Positions 13,801-24,480 of a DNA stretch of 64,000 nucleotides are shown piece by piece. Each line of letters opens with the position of its first letter. Position 1 is the first letter of the stretch. The position numbers were made by a program, and so were the translations under genes. The stretch is from Anastatus disparis (lineage: Eukaryota > Arthropoda > Insecta > Hymenoptera > Eupelmidae): positions 12,604,001-12,668,000 of the forward strand of contig JAFFSR010000220.1 in the NCBI GenBank assembly GCA_017163975.1. The letters run 5' to 3'. Under the pieces are notes generated by a model, which had not been told where the DNA came from, made no database searches, and worked only from the letters and a program-made list of their open reading frames with translations.

Positions 13801-16800
13801 TTAAAAAAATAACAAATAATTTTTTAATGAAACATGAATATTTAATATTAAGCCTTGTAAATTTAGCACCTTCAGTAGGAAATTCAATGGAGTTCATAAA
13901 AAAAAATTAACATAATTTTTTCTCGTAAAAGGTAACAAGCGGATGAGCGATCTCCTTTAATTATTACTTTTTTTGAAACCTAATACTTATTTTTTAAAAA
14001 TTTTTAACAATGTTTCTTATCGATTAAAATAAAATAATTAATAAAGAGATTCGATGACAGTACAAAGGTTCTGCCGTTGAGATCCTTGTTTATTGCACCA
14101 GGTCACGTTAATCTGAAACGATGCACGAGTACGCATACTAACCAAATTACAAGGTATTAATTACAGTGTTTCGTTCGTTACATGAACTTAAAAAATTTGT
14201 TTATAATTAACTATTTCAAGTTTAAACAAAAAGTATGTAAAAGAATTAAAATTAAGGTATTTTTCTAATTCTAAATTACTTTCTTTTACGATTTTTTATA
14301 GATACGTATAAAATAGCCTAATATTTTATTTAGAATACAAAATAACACCAAAAATTATTATTTTCATGCCGCTTTTTGAACATAAAATATATTTTATTAA
14401 GTTTTATGTATTTTTTTGAGGTTATATTATCCACTTCTATTTCAAAAAGTTCTTATTTCCGTTAACTTTTTATAAGATGTAAGGATGGGCTATATTTATC
14501 TGATATAATGAGCAGGCCTTGCATCGTAAATTACGTTAGTACTGATACTCACCATAGGGAGCGCTACCGTGCTTGATTAGCATGCTTGAAGAATGAGAGA
14601 TCAAGAGTTATGTATTTGGTAGATTAGCGTAAATTAAAGAGAAATAATGATAGTATAAAATTTAACACTTTACTTCTGCTTTAATTTACAATTTGATATT
14701 ACGTTTATTTATCTTTACTTGTCTAATATATATTAGTAAGATTTCAGTAATAAATTTATTACTAGAACAGTTACTTTGTCTATTTATTTTTGTTTTTTTT
14801 TAGATATTTAACATATTTCTAAGCTATAAAGATAAATTTAAAAAAAATACATATTTCCCATAAATTATAGGTCAAATTTTAATATTTTTTTGAAATAAAG
14901 AACAAAATAAATTCAGAATGTTTTAAACCTTCGATTGATCAGTTTTTAAATATACCCTGGTAGAAATTTGTCTAGTTTTATCGAGGCCTTGATTATTTAT
15001 AGACAGATCTAGAGTAAATTTCTACCAGGGTAATGGGATTATAATTTAGAAAACACATTTTTGTAATACTTAAATATGTGCAATAATTTTAGTTCTTAAT
15101 AAATCTTGTACTATTATTAATATTTCAAAGTTAAAAATCAAAAGTTTTATACGCGATGAATGAAAAATTATATTTTTTATACTGTAAAGCTTATTTTTAA
15201 ATAGTAACATATTATGATTCACGATCAAATTGATAATAGTTTATTTATAATAAGCTACATAGATTTATAATAGCTCATTCGTAATAAATTGCACACGTTC
15301 ATTATGACTTATTTGTAAATGCTATTATAAATAAATTCTAGTCACTTATTCTTTTTAACTTTAATCAACAAGCATAAATAACCAAAAATGATGATCAGTG
15401 TATATTCAAAAATAAAGAATCCGTTTATTATAAATGAACGGTATCATTGATAGGAAAATTATATAAGAACAAATTTATTACATTATATTTTTAGAATCTA
15501 AACTGGATGTTGATTGTATAGTAACAAAACGTTCTCGTATGTGGTTTAGTAACTTAAGGTAGTACTACCGTTAAGGGATTGACGGTTCAGAAAAATCTGA
15601 AATCGGGTATATAAGTAGATTTAAGTTCAAATAAGATGTAGTTAAATTTTGGTAAACTTTTGGAGCATGAGAGAAAAATGACAAACATTTTAATTTTCAC
15701 ACTTTTAACACGCGTTCTTATGGTAACCACACAGAAATTCTTTTTCAACTTTTGATTATAAGCTACTGATGGTTCAGAATTTCGTCAAATTTAACACGTA
15801 ATTAATTAAAGAACTAAAGAATAAATTTTTCAGTATAGAGTTTGAAACGATATAAACATCTTAGGCTCAATGCATGCTTGTGTATAACTATATATTATAC
15901 TATATATAGATATAAAGCGCGTGTTCAAAGATGAAAATTAAAATGCTTATAATTTTTTTCTCATGTCCCCAAAGTTAACCAAAATTTAACTGTGCTTTAT
16001 TTGAATTAAAATCTACTTATGTGCCCAATCTCAGATTTTTCTGAACCGTCAATCCCTTAACGGTAGTACTACCTTAAAACAAATATTCATGGTATGAAGG
16101 TTCGACTACTGAAAGCTTTTTATTCGTTACCGGTTATAAAAATACGTAGTTAAGAAAATAACTTTGCTTTATTCTTGTATGCAACAGGCATTTTTTTTCA
16201 TTAAATTTTCGAAATATTTATTTAAATATTTAACAAATATAATATGCATATAAATATTTAAAATCGTTTTAAAGTTGATACGTGAATATGCTTGTTGAAT
16301 TAAAAAAAAGATTATTTTCAAAAAATTTAGTGAATATTCTAGAAACAACTTTAAAAAGTATTTATGTGAATAATTCATATAAATATAACTGTTTAAATTC
16401 GAATTATTCACAATATAAATTATTTTTGTATCAGCGTAGTTTGAAATATTTGAAGATTATCAATATTTGTTGATTTATAACCGATTGTATATTTTTATAA
16501 TTTCGGCATATTTCTGTAACAAACAGTTTTATTCACATATTCATTCATGAAAATGATGTTGTTTAGATGAGGTTCATTCACATAGTAACTGTTATTTTAG
16601 AAGACACATGCGGTTTTGATTAAAATATGAATGAATGGCTCTCCAAATGCGGATCACATAATTTAAGCCTAGAAGTCTGACACTTTTCCACACAATTTAT
16701 AGCAGTTAAACCTTGCCACTTGAAAGATGACACCCTTTTATTTATAACATTTGCGCCTGCATCTCTTATCACTTTTTGTTACTTCAAACTTTTAGTTAAG

Positions 16801-19800
16801 GAGGCGTCACTCTCTCTCTCTCTTTCTTTCTCTGTTAACTGAAGAAAATAAAAGTATTTGTCTTTACTAAAATTGGCCAAAGAAAATTTTCATTGTAATT
16901 GTTCTAATGATATTCGCAACGTTAAAGATATTGATAAATATCCTTTTGAATATTCGTGTATAGAAAATTTTACGTGGGAGGATTCTCTTTTTAATTTGAT
17001 AAAGATATTTTTATTAATGCGTCACAAATGATATGTCGTAACGAAAAAGAAAGCAGTTATTCTACTAAAGAGGCTACTGACATTTCTATTTTTTTCTTTC
17101 TTAGGTATATTTTAAGCATTTTAAATATAAAAAAAAACTTTAGTGAACCATATAATTACGGAACTTTGGTTTAGAGTCCAATTTCAAAATAGATTTTATT
17201 ACGTTCTTCAAACTTAAAAGCTTAATGCATGCAATTTCATATCCATCAATGCATCGCCCAAACTGTGATATTTTGAACGTTTATATTTTACGAATTTAAC
17301 AATATAATACAAATATATAATATAAATAGTATTTAACAATTTAATACATACTACAACTAAAGTTAAAATGATTAACTAAAATAAAAATTTTTTTATCTTT
17401 AATTACTAAATCCCTCAAGAAATTCATTAAATTTACAAAAAAAATCAATTAACTTCAATTATAAATTAAAATTTTAGTATGAACAAGTAATAAAAAAAAG
17501 ATTTGTCATTGTAAACACCTTTTTTATCACTGATGAGAATGTCAACAATCTATAGTCTGCCCAAGCATTAATAATAGTCATTTAAAAGTATACTTTAAGT
17601 AAAACGTAACATCACGTGAGTGTATCGTTTAGTCTCGCTCGACATTTGAAGATCGCTTTTATTTTCAATCTTCGTGTACAATTATATATATATAAACTTA
17701 AGGCGTTTGTTAAGTTGCGCGTTAGCGTTAATGTGAGAGGACGTGTCGAAGCACACGAGTGTGAAGTGAACGAGTCGCTAAAGCGTAAGATAGAGAAATA
17801 AGAAGAAGATGTTGAAAATAGAAAGGGAGGTGAAAGAGAGGAAAAAAAAAGAAATAAAAACAACAAGAGAAGAAAAGTTTAGGAACATAACACGACACAC
17901 GAAACTTCGGGAAGTCAAGTCAAGTCGGCCCAGACACTAAGGCGTTTCGTATTTCCTTTAAGGCCTTTCTATACTATATTTTTAGATTAAGAGTCTTAAA
18001 AAGATACATGCTTCCTGCATAGACGTATAGGTGTATATAAGAAATATCTCTCTTTAAATTCGTCATGAGAAGAGAAGAGCTCATCTAACTATAACGTTTA
18101 TGTATATATGAGTCATTCCAACAGATTTTTTAAAATTACACCCACATGGTAATCGGCCGATCTTTTCAATAGCCTTCGGTTTGTAAAAATGTTTAAAATG
18201 TTATTTTGACCAACTTTCAAGTATTTTGATCTAATGTTTTTTTTCATTTCATAGATATTTTAACTTGATCATTGTATTCCATTCATTTTTAAAATATGAA
18301 ACAGCTCTTTATTTTTAAGAAGATAGCCTTCTATAATAATCAAATTTTTTACTATTTATTTTTTAAATTTTAATTACAACAAAAAAGTAAAGACATACAT
18401 GCTTTAAATACAAGCATAACAAGAAAATTTTGACATATACATTTTTGAAGAAAATTTGGAATGATGAAATAATTTCCAGTATAGTACATTTTGCAATGGG
18501 TGTAAAAAGGCTTTACTTACGAAACGAGAAGTTTAGATGGCCCGGGCAGAAAGGAAAGACTGTAACAAGTTTCGTAAACAAGCTTTTATATACCAATTGC
18601 AAACTGTATTTTTCATCATAAGGGCCAAGAAAAAGCAATCAACTTCCGATTTTGAGGTTAAAATAGCAAAAAATTTACATCTTAATATAAAGTTTTTTTT
18701 CAATCTATGTATTTACGTATTATACTTATATATCTCTATTGTTTGTTGCAATTAACATTGAAAGCTTTTTAAATAAATAATAAAAGAATTCAATTAAATG
18801 AGAACAGAAGGTAAATTTTCTAAAATGTTAAAAAATGTTTTAGTTTGATGTAGAAAGCGCCATATATATTTGAATTTTTGGCCTTCCTAAGTATCATAAG
18901 ATGAAAATTAACATCAAGACTTTCAATTTGCGCAAGTAGTTGGACTTTGTACGACCTTGTTTATCTACTTTTATCTTTCTTCTTTCCAGTACAGTATAAT
19001 ATTAGTTTAAATTCTACTTAATGTTATCATTTTAGGTAAAAAATATAGAAGTCACAATGAACAGGCGAAAGAAAGTTTGAAGTTTTTTTTTTACATTTAA
19101 ATTATCTTTTATACATCAAAATTAAAACAGAATAGTAGAACATGAATAATAGAAACTTGAAGTTAAAATTCCCCGAAAAAATTATAACTTTAAAGCTATA
19201 GCTGTCTTCAATATTTTTTAGATCTTTTCGAATTACCTTTCGTAACTTCCTGTTTTCGAAATCAAAAAAACATAATGGTTTAGTTAAGATGTAAATTAAA
19301 AGCAAAAAACATCTAGAGTTGTTAAATCAAAATTGGTTAAGATTTTAATGTATAACAACTTCTCGAATAAAGGCTAAAATTAAGACTTTAAAGAACCGTA
19401 CTTTTAGTCTCTGCAGATCAAACAACATGAAACTTTAATACAGAAATTTTTCTTTAATTTGTCAGAGCAACGGAGAGAAAGATCAGTCGACCCCCCGTGT
19501 AGTTATGATTTTTAAAAATCCATTGGAATGACTCATATATATGTATACACAGACGCATAAAGTCATCAGTTGTATTTATGGAATTTTATAAGAAAACGAG
19601 AGACACACACCGTACTTATATACATTATCTTTTGTCTTTCTTTTTTTTGACTCTGTCTTCAAGCCATGAAGTTTAGAAGGATATAAAGCCCACGCACACT
19701 ATACCTACTCCTCTTTGCGTTAAAGTTTTCCAAAAGATATTTTTAGTTTATATATAATGTTAGCGGTTGCTTTAACCGGATGATTTCACATTCGTTATCA

Positions 19801-22800
19801 CGCTTCGTTACGAAGAACAACTCACTTGACGTAGAGAAAGAAAGAGAGAAGAAGAAGATTTGCTCTTTTCACTTATATTGCCGCCTATATACTCTCCTTC
19901 CTTTCCTTCCCTTTTTTTTCTCTTTCTCTCAATCTCTTTTTCTAATATGACACTTCTCGTAGATGTAAAAGCGTATAAGGCTACACGACTCGTTGCAAAC
20001 CAAGTATGCCGACGTTTATATACATTTTGAAAAATAAAAACAGTACGTGTATGTGTACGCGCGTGAAATATGATACTATTATTAGAAATTCTAATATAAT
20101 GATCTTAATAGCTTCAACTTCAAACATTTAAACTTGTAACAGCGACCTTTCTTTCAAATCGTTATACTCGCTAATGAATTTTTAATATTTTCGAATTTTA
20201 ATTTGATATTCAAACATGACATTTGCTTACTTAAAGTTTTTTTTTGTTTTCAATAAAAACATATTAACAATTTAATCAGTTATTAAACGCATGAGTAATG
20301 TCGACTCATTTACTTTATATACATTTGTAATTATACTTTGTTTACTTTTTTATGAGTTTTGTTATTAAAGTAAATAATGATTTCATCCTTTGTTTTAATA
20401 TAATAAAAACGTGAATTTCAAATTTAATTAACAAATTGAATTGTAACTTAATACATTTTTTATATATATATGAAAACACATTTGATCAAACGAAGTAATT
20501 ATATGTACACAATGAGTAAAATTAATTAAAAAAATTTTAGCAATCCAATTATAAAGTTACAGCAAAACAAAATGATTTCGAATTGAAATCAAAGAGTGAA
20601 GTTAAGTTATTACAAAGAAGCTTATTTGAATACGTTGTTTGTCTAGGTCAACTACAAAACTTCAAAGAGTTCTTTTCTTAAAAGCGGTTCTTTTAAGGTA
20701 CTAATATAGTTTTGATTAATGTTGTAATATATAATAGTAAATTTGATTGTAAAATAAAAAAAAACTGTATTTTACTACCTCTTGTTACGGATTTAATAAT
20801 AAAATATAGACGTAAATAATATAAATAAACAAGAAAGTAAACTATATATGATGTTTATCTTAAGTGCACCAAGTTAAAATGTATTTTTTTTATTAAAAAC
20901 AGATTAGCGAAGAGAAGGAATTAAGGGTATAGAGCAATTTTCAAGTCAAGTCTATGATTTATAAGTAATCGCTTTGATGATTTATAGGTAATCACTGTGA
21001 CACTATAAATATTGTTTACGCTATCAATTCGCTAGATGTTCTTCTATAAATCTAAATCAAACTTGCCTTTTTTTATTTTCCCTTTTTTTTCATTCTCCAT
21101 GACTTTGAAGATCAAATAGCTCCGCCTTTAACAAGGTTCTAGTACAAGAAACGATAGAGTTAAAGGGTTTGAAGTCTACATATAGGGTGCTCCAAAAATT
21201 TTGGTATTCAAACGTTTTGTTTGCCGAAGAGTGATGTTAATATAGAAAATTTGATTAAAAATTTTGATAATCAAGGAAAATAAAATAATATTGATAATAT
21301 TAAATTAATAAATTGTTAATTTATTAATGTCAATTTTAAAAAATTTATACTCTTCTCAATTATATAAGACTTACATTCAAAGTAAAATGATTGAAGTTGA
21401 AACTATTTTATGTCTTCATTGATGTATAAACATTGAATTTTTTATATTTTTCAATCACGATACAGAAAAATTTTCTGCCAAAATATTTTTAGAAATACTA
21501 ATAGTAAAATTGTATAGAATCGAAACATGACTGATCAATCAATCAATAAATATAATATGCAAAATTTACTATATTCATTAATTCATGATATAGTATTCCT
21601 AAATTATGGCAAATATTTTGAAAGTAAATACATTTAATACGCTTAGAATATGTTTTGTTTAATAATATGCAAATATTTTCATACACTTTTGATGACTATA
21701 TTATCAAACATTGCAAAATTGTATAAATACTTAAATACAACGGATTCTTGAAGCTAAATAATAAAAAATAATTTAGAATTTCTGAAAGGTACATGGTTTA
21801 AATATTCGTAACGAAGATAGTAATAACAAATTTACTTAGAACGCTTCTTTTTATTTTTTACTTGGCTTTTAGGTTCTGTTTAACTTAATTTAATAATTTA
21901 CGTATATTTTCAAATTCATATACATTCGTGCAATAATTAAATTTTTGAGAAATCCATACGTATTTTTATATGGACATCCATATAGGTAATTTCAGCAGAG
22001 GTCCAATTTCATACAGGTTAATCTAATAATTATCTGTAGTTTATCCATATAAGTTTCCATATTAAAGATGGATTTCAATTGATTTATTTGGATTTCCATA
22101 CTAAAACTTTGTATGGATCTCCTAAAAATACTAAATGAATTATACATCATATTTTTTTATGTACCGAAATAGTCGACGCAAAATTTATACACAAAATAAT
22201 AAATCTGATTTTCTTAAATTCTTACCTAAATCATTAACATAAATTTTGGAAAAAAATAATAAATATAAATCATTTCAGTTTGGGCGACCATTTTATCGAA
22301 AAATCTAACCGTATTATCTTGATAAACTGAAAATATAGTTATTAGTTGTGCAATGTAAAATTTCGAATAATCAGTAGATCATTAGAAATTTTAATATCTA
22401 ATTAATTATTAGTAAAATAAATCCACAAAAAACTTAATATTAACAATGTAAACAAACATCGAAAGCTTGAAAATGCTACATTGATGGATATTGTTAAAAA
22501 CATACTTCTCGATCACCTTGTATACTCTTTTTCGTTCGGTAGAAAGAGCTATATCATTTACAGCGTTGTTATAACGTTCCTCTCTTGTATATAGCTCTAC
22601 ATAGTTTTTTTTTTCATTTTTAAAGATGCCTCTGAAGAGCAATATATGCTTCTTTCCTTGCGGCCACACGTAATACGTATAACCCATACACTTATAAGAG
22701 TATGAATATGTACAGATAAAAAGATATATGTATACGAGTGGAATAAGCTATTTCGCGTTGTATATAATAGTTTTGAAATGCTGTTGTATATGATGTTGTT

Positions 22801-24193
22801 TCTTCATATTTTTTTCTTTCTGTTGCAGGTCTGTTATTTACTGGGTAGTCTTATAGGTATACTAGCTTCTTTGATTGTGGAATTCGCCGGAAGTAGCTTG
22901 ACTGTAATGTACACGGTGGCTGTGTTGATCGGTGCCGGAAGTTCAATTACCATGGTCACGGCTTTGAGCATAACTGCTGAACTTATCGGACCTAGGACTG
23001 AGAGTAGTGCTCTTGTTTACTCGATCGTGACTTTCTTGGATAAGGTCGTGACGGGTCTTGTCGTTATCGTCATCGAAAGATGGTAAGCTTCTCTCTTTTT
23101 TTTTCTCTTTCTTCTTTATTTTTTCTTTATCGTATATAAGAAGATTCATAACAACCGATCATATACTTCTTATTTTTCTTTTTTTTTTTTGCGTTTACGT
23201 AGCTTTTTAAGCTCGACCCTTCAGCGTTTCTCACGTATGCGCTAAGTTGTTATTCACTTGCACTTTAAAATTTTTAAAATAAAGGCTTTTTACTTCATAC
23301 GGAAAAACTACGCTTTTAGGCTCAAATAAAATTTTTAGTTTTCTTAAAATTACTCAAACTATGCTTATCTAATCGTTTCTAAAAACTTATTAAAATATAA
23401 AACATTTGTTTTGTTAGAATTAAATTAAAATTTGAAATTAATAATTTTATAAAAGTGCACACAATTCAAATGTATTATGTCAATCTTTAAAAATACAAAA
23501 AGAAATTTGTAGTTCAATCTTTCCTTACTTATAGATTTTTTTTATTTTATTTAACGTCGCTGTATTTATGCTATCATTGCGATGCTAATAACGACGAAGG
23601 TTTCGCAGTCCGTTTATGATCAAAGCACATGTAACTTTCAGTGGTGCTTGTATAAATCGGCCAAGAGCGGGATTCGAACTTGGGACCTCGAGATTACGAG
23701 CTCATCGCTCTACGGACTAAACCACTGAGTCCTCATGAAAGTCTAGATTTATATTAATATGATTTACTAATAAACTATTAAGTTGATTTTTAATTATAAT
23801 GAAAATAGTTTTTTAATCATCCCTTTGAAAATTTAGACCACGATGATCAGAAAACACATTTACCTGTATTTTATTTGAATTAATTTAACCATGTTAAAAT
23901 AATTAATGTAAAATACAAAAAATTACCTAAATCCAAGCAAACTTTCAGAACTTAAAATAATAATTTACTACAACACTGATATGCATCATATCAAAATATT
24001 AAAAAAACTAATAAAAATACAGGATGAAAATAAAATTTTGATTATAAATAAAAATTTATAATTTTGTAGGAGATGCATTGATAAGGAGCTTTGTCCCAAT
24101 TATAATCGAGACATACTGGCAGCAGTCTGCGCAATGTCGATGGCCCTTGGACTCGTCACTTTGTCATTGGTGTCGCGATGCATCTCCAATTGA
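1721..24193 (+). CDS. Mfsd12: MFSD12-like MFS transporter, 3' part (four joined exons)
   Basis: Exons 1721-1835, 5706-6116, 22829-23082 and 24070-24193 join into one open frame of 300 residues ending in TGA at 24191-24193. All internal junctions are GT/AG and all phases agree (phase 0 after exons 1 and 2; a split Trp codon TG|G between exons 3 and 4). The product is a polytopic membrane protein. Hydrophobic segments lie at about fragment residues 4-19, 39-55, 107-135, 146-166, 177-195, 200-222, 234-257 and 272-296, which fits the last seven or so of twelve MFS helices. The block AELIGPRTESSALVY followed by TFLDKV resembles the conserved late-helix region of MFSD12. Known for the family: MFSD12 sits in lysosome and melanosome membranes and is needed for cysteine import there. 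The first third or more of the protein, including the start codon, lies upstream of the window. Orthology is by recalled family resemblance, not a search. Confidence 0.85.
1836..5705 (+). other. Mfsd12 intron, 3.9 kb
   Basis: The intron is bounded by GTGAGT and TTTGCAG. It is AT-rich with A/T homopolymers. Slightly GC-richer patches occur at about 2690-2850 and 4230-4800, without a convincing ORF or splice structure. No transposon ends were recognised. Confidence 0.7.
5706..6116 (+). CDS. Mfsd12: Mfsd12 exon (central loop and two or three helices)
   Basis: The acceptor is TGATTTGCAG ending at 5705 and the donor is AAG|GTAAAT at 6117. The exon holds 137 complete codons. It opens with a helix (NIVVVLTLFGVTSTVLF). 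A Ser-rich polar stretch of about 45 residues follows, which would be the central cytosolic loop between the two six-helix halves of an MFS protein. Then come the segment FATSLLVRVALLYVASRLF and TTVYLPLYIEEIGI, and a further helix ending ALTLKYINQSCGTK. Base composition is clearly less AT-rich than the flanking introns, as expected for a coding exon. Confidence 0.88.
6253..6450 (+). repeat. tRNA-derived SINE, copy 1
   Basis: The 5' part looks like a tRNA: an A-box-like GGCTCAGTCAATAGAGCG and a B-box GAGTTCGAATCC, closing with CGCTCTCGGCC. A tRNA-unrelated body follows (AGCACCACTG, ACACTGAAGACCTCCGTCGC, ACAGCGACGTTAAATAAA) and then an A-rich tail. Three further copies in this window share the head and body (11175-11377, 23540-23736 inverted, 29617-29811), which identifies a dispersed family. 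RNA polymerase III boxes in the head are the expected promoter. Confidence 0.85.
6451..6709 (+). repeat. Insert between SINE copy 1 and its shared tail
   Basis: Compared with the copy at 11175, copy 1 has about 255 extra bases here. The insert contains GCCCGGTAGGCAGGAGGTTG and a B-box-like GGTTTCAAATCCC, and later the hairpin GCCCGGTTTAACCCGGGC. It is probably a second, tRNA-like short element nested in or next to the first. Its ends are not clear. Confidence 0.5.
6710..6975 (+). repeat. Shared AT-rich tail of SINE copy 1
   Basis: This stretch is recognisably the same as 11418-11690. Matching landmarks in order include AGGATAATT, TTTTTTTTAGAAAAATTTGT, TTTGCGAATTAATAATTC, CTTTTGATTAAAAAA and AATTCTAAAACA. 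The duplicated unit is therefore longer than the SINE alone. Confidence 0.75.
9308..9696. mobile_element. Palindromic MITE flanked by TTAA
   Basis: The element at 9312-9692 has two 175-bp arms (9312-9486 and 9518-9692) that are near-perfect reverse complements around a 31-bp spacer. It is flanked on both sides by TTAA (9308-9311 and 9693-9696). Ends read CAGGAGGTC and GACCTCCTC. A TTAA target is characteristic of piggyBac-type transposition. There is no transposase frame, so it would be non-autonomous. In the Mfsd12 transcript it would fold into a long hairpin. Confidence 0.85.
11175..11377 (+). repeat. tRNA-derived SINE, copy 2
   Basis: The head has A-box-like GGCTCACTCGGTAGAGCAAT and B-box GAGTTCGAATCC, closing TGCTCTCGGC. 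The body has AGCACCACTGTACGTTACAT, CCTCCGTCGCTAATTAGCAT and ACAGCGACGTT. It lies in the same orientation as copy 1. The anticodon-arm region (GGATTTTGCAACCCGAGG) differs from copies 1 and 4. Confidence 0.85.
11418..11690 (+). repeat. Shared AT-rich tail of SINE copy 2
   Basis: This is the counterpart of 6710-6975. About 40 bases with no obvious match to copy 1 separate it from the SINE body. The homology fades near 11690. Confidence 0.75.
14953..15032. mobile_element. Short TA-flanked MITE, 76 bp
   Basis: CCCTGGTAGAAATTT at 14955 is mirrored by AAATTTCTACCAGGG ending at 15030. TA dinucleotides flank both ends, the target used by Tc1/mariner-type elements. The central 45 bases also contain partial complementarity (CTAGTTT, GACAGATCTAG). 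Confidence 0.65.
15554..16077. mobile_element. TTAA-flanked MITE with 157-bp inverted repeats
   Basis: The element at 15558-16073 (516 bp) is flanked by TTAA on both sides. Its left arm 15558-15714 and right arm 15918-16073 are reverse complements with scattered mismatches. The terminal 12 bases GGTAGTACTACC are themselves palindromic, followed by GTTAAGGGATTGACGGTTCA. There is no transposase frame. This suggests a piggyBac-type non-autonomous element, from a different family than 9312-9692. Confidence 0.82.
18110..19534. mobile_element. 1.4-kb element with inverted terminal repeats
   Basis: GAGTCATTCCAACAGATTTT at 18110 is mirrored at 19515-19534 (AAAATCCATTGGAATGACTC). The arms continue more weakly inward to a shared GATCTTT near 18160 and 19480. 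Both ends abut ATATATAT, so the target duplication cannot be read. Inside are short chance-like ORFs (for example about 18430-18621) with no recognised transposase motif, so it is a decayed or non-autonomous DNA transposon. Confidence 0.65.
21942..22128. repeat. Imperfect inverted repeat, MITE-like
   Basis: The left end ATTTTTGAGAAATCCATACG and the reverse complement of the right end (TATTTTTAGGAGATCCATAC) match with few differences. The similarity continues inward through TTTTA.TATGGA.ATCC. The core is only weakly complementary. No clear target duplication was seen. Confidence 0.45.
22829..23082 (+). CDS. Mfsd12: Mfsd12 exon (late helices, conserved block)
   Basis: The acceptor is a pyrimidine-rich run ending TTGCAG at 22828 and the donor is GTAAGC at 23083. 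The exon gives 84 codons plus two bases of a Trp codon. It encodes VCYLLGSLIGILASLIVEF, then VMYTVAVLIGAGSSITMV, then the conserved-looking AELIGPRTESSALVY and TFLDKVVTGLVVIVIER. This is the most family-diagnostic part of the gene. A frame extending upstream to an ATG at 22778 crosses the acceptor and is not coding. Confidence 0.88.
23083..24069 (+). other. Last Mfsd12 intron, 1.0 kb
   Basis: The intron is bounded by GTAAGC and TTTTGTAG. It contains an inverted SINE copy at 23540-23736. The rest is T-rich or AT-rich sequence without further features. Confidence 0.75.
23540..23736 (-). repeat. tRNA-derived SINE, copy 3 (inverted)
   Basis: Read on the minus strand it has A-box-like GTTTAGTCCGTAGAGCGATG, B-box AAGTTCGAATCCC and the family body (AGCACCACTG, ATTAGCATCGCAATGATAGC, ACAGCGACGTTAAATAAA). 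The anticodon-like region reads GAGCTCGTAATCTCG, different again from the other copies. It lies antisense within the last Mfsd12 intron. Confidence 0.82.
24070..24193 (+). CDS. Mfsd12: Mfsd12 last coding exon
   Basis: The acceptor is TTTTGTAG ending at 24069. One base completes the split Trp codon. Forty codons follow, with a short loop containing two Cys (RCIDKELCPNYNRD) and a final helix (ILAAVCAMSMALGLVTLSL), ending SRCISN and TGA. It is shorter than the 60-residue limit of simple ORF lists and was found by following the reading phase from the previous exon. Confidence 0.85.
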
Positions 24194-24473
24194 TGGGCTA
24201 ATTTCAGCGCATCTCTCACTCTCACTCTCTTACTTTGCTTTCAGGCCAATATAAAAGCTTTATAAAAGCAAGTATATAATACAATGCTTGCCTTTGTAAT
24301 GCTTATCGGCAAGCAATTTTCAAGACTCCACACGGAAAATCAAGACTATTAAAAAAAAATGTTATAATATACTTTGCATATTTATGTAGTTGATTGTTTT
24401 ACATTATTTTGTATATTTATATAAAAAAATAATATAACTTATTAATTGTGATTTCTTATGTAATTTTAAGATT

Positions 24474-24479
24474 AATAAA
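24474..24479 (+). terminator. Candidate polyadenylation signal of Mfsd12
   Basis: AATAAA lies 281 bases after the stop codon and is followed within 25 bases by a TGTG and a T-rich run. That gives a 3' UTR of about 300 nt. Other A-rich hexamers occur nearby, so the exact site is uncertain. Confidence 0.45.
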
Positions 24480-24480
24480 T

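Larger units (their letters stand above)
6117..22828 (+). other. Mfsd12 giant intron, 16.7 kb
   Basis: The intron lies between donor GTAAAT and acceptor TTGCAG. Codon phase continues across it and the peptide joins smoothly (KYINQSCGTK to VCYLLGSLIG), so no exon is obviously missing. It carries most of the recognisable mobile elements of the gene, annotated separately. The stretches 6991-9307, 9697-11174, 11691-14952, 16078-18109 and 19535-21941 show only AT-rich sequence, short hairpins (for example 8584-8619) and a CT-rich tract at 16806-16832. Confidence 0.75.

Noticed and set aside
17612..17866. Overlapping + and - ORFs as a gene
   Set aside because: There is no ATG at the start of the + frame, and the - frame is low-complexity Ser/Phe/Leu from GA-rich DNA. 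No splice or domain support; it lies inside the Mfsd12 intron.
22409..22687. 92-codon minus-strand ORF as an antisense gene
   Set aside because: Unrecognised and biased in composition; it lies just upstream of the Mfsd12 exon acceptor with no supporting signals.
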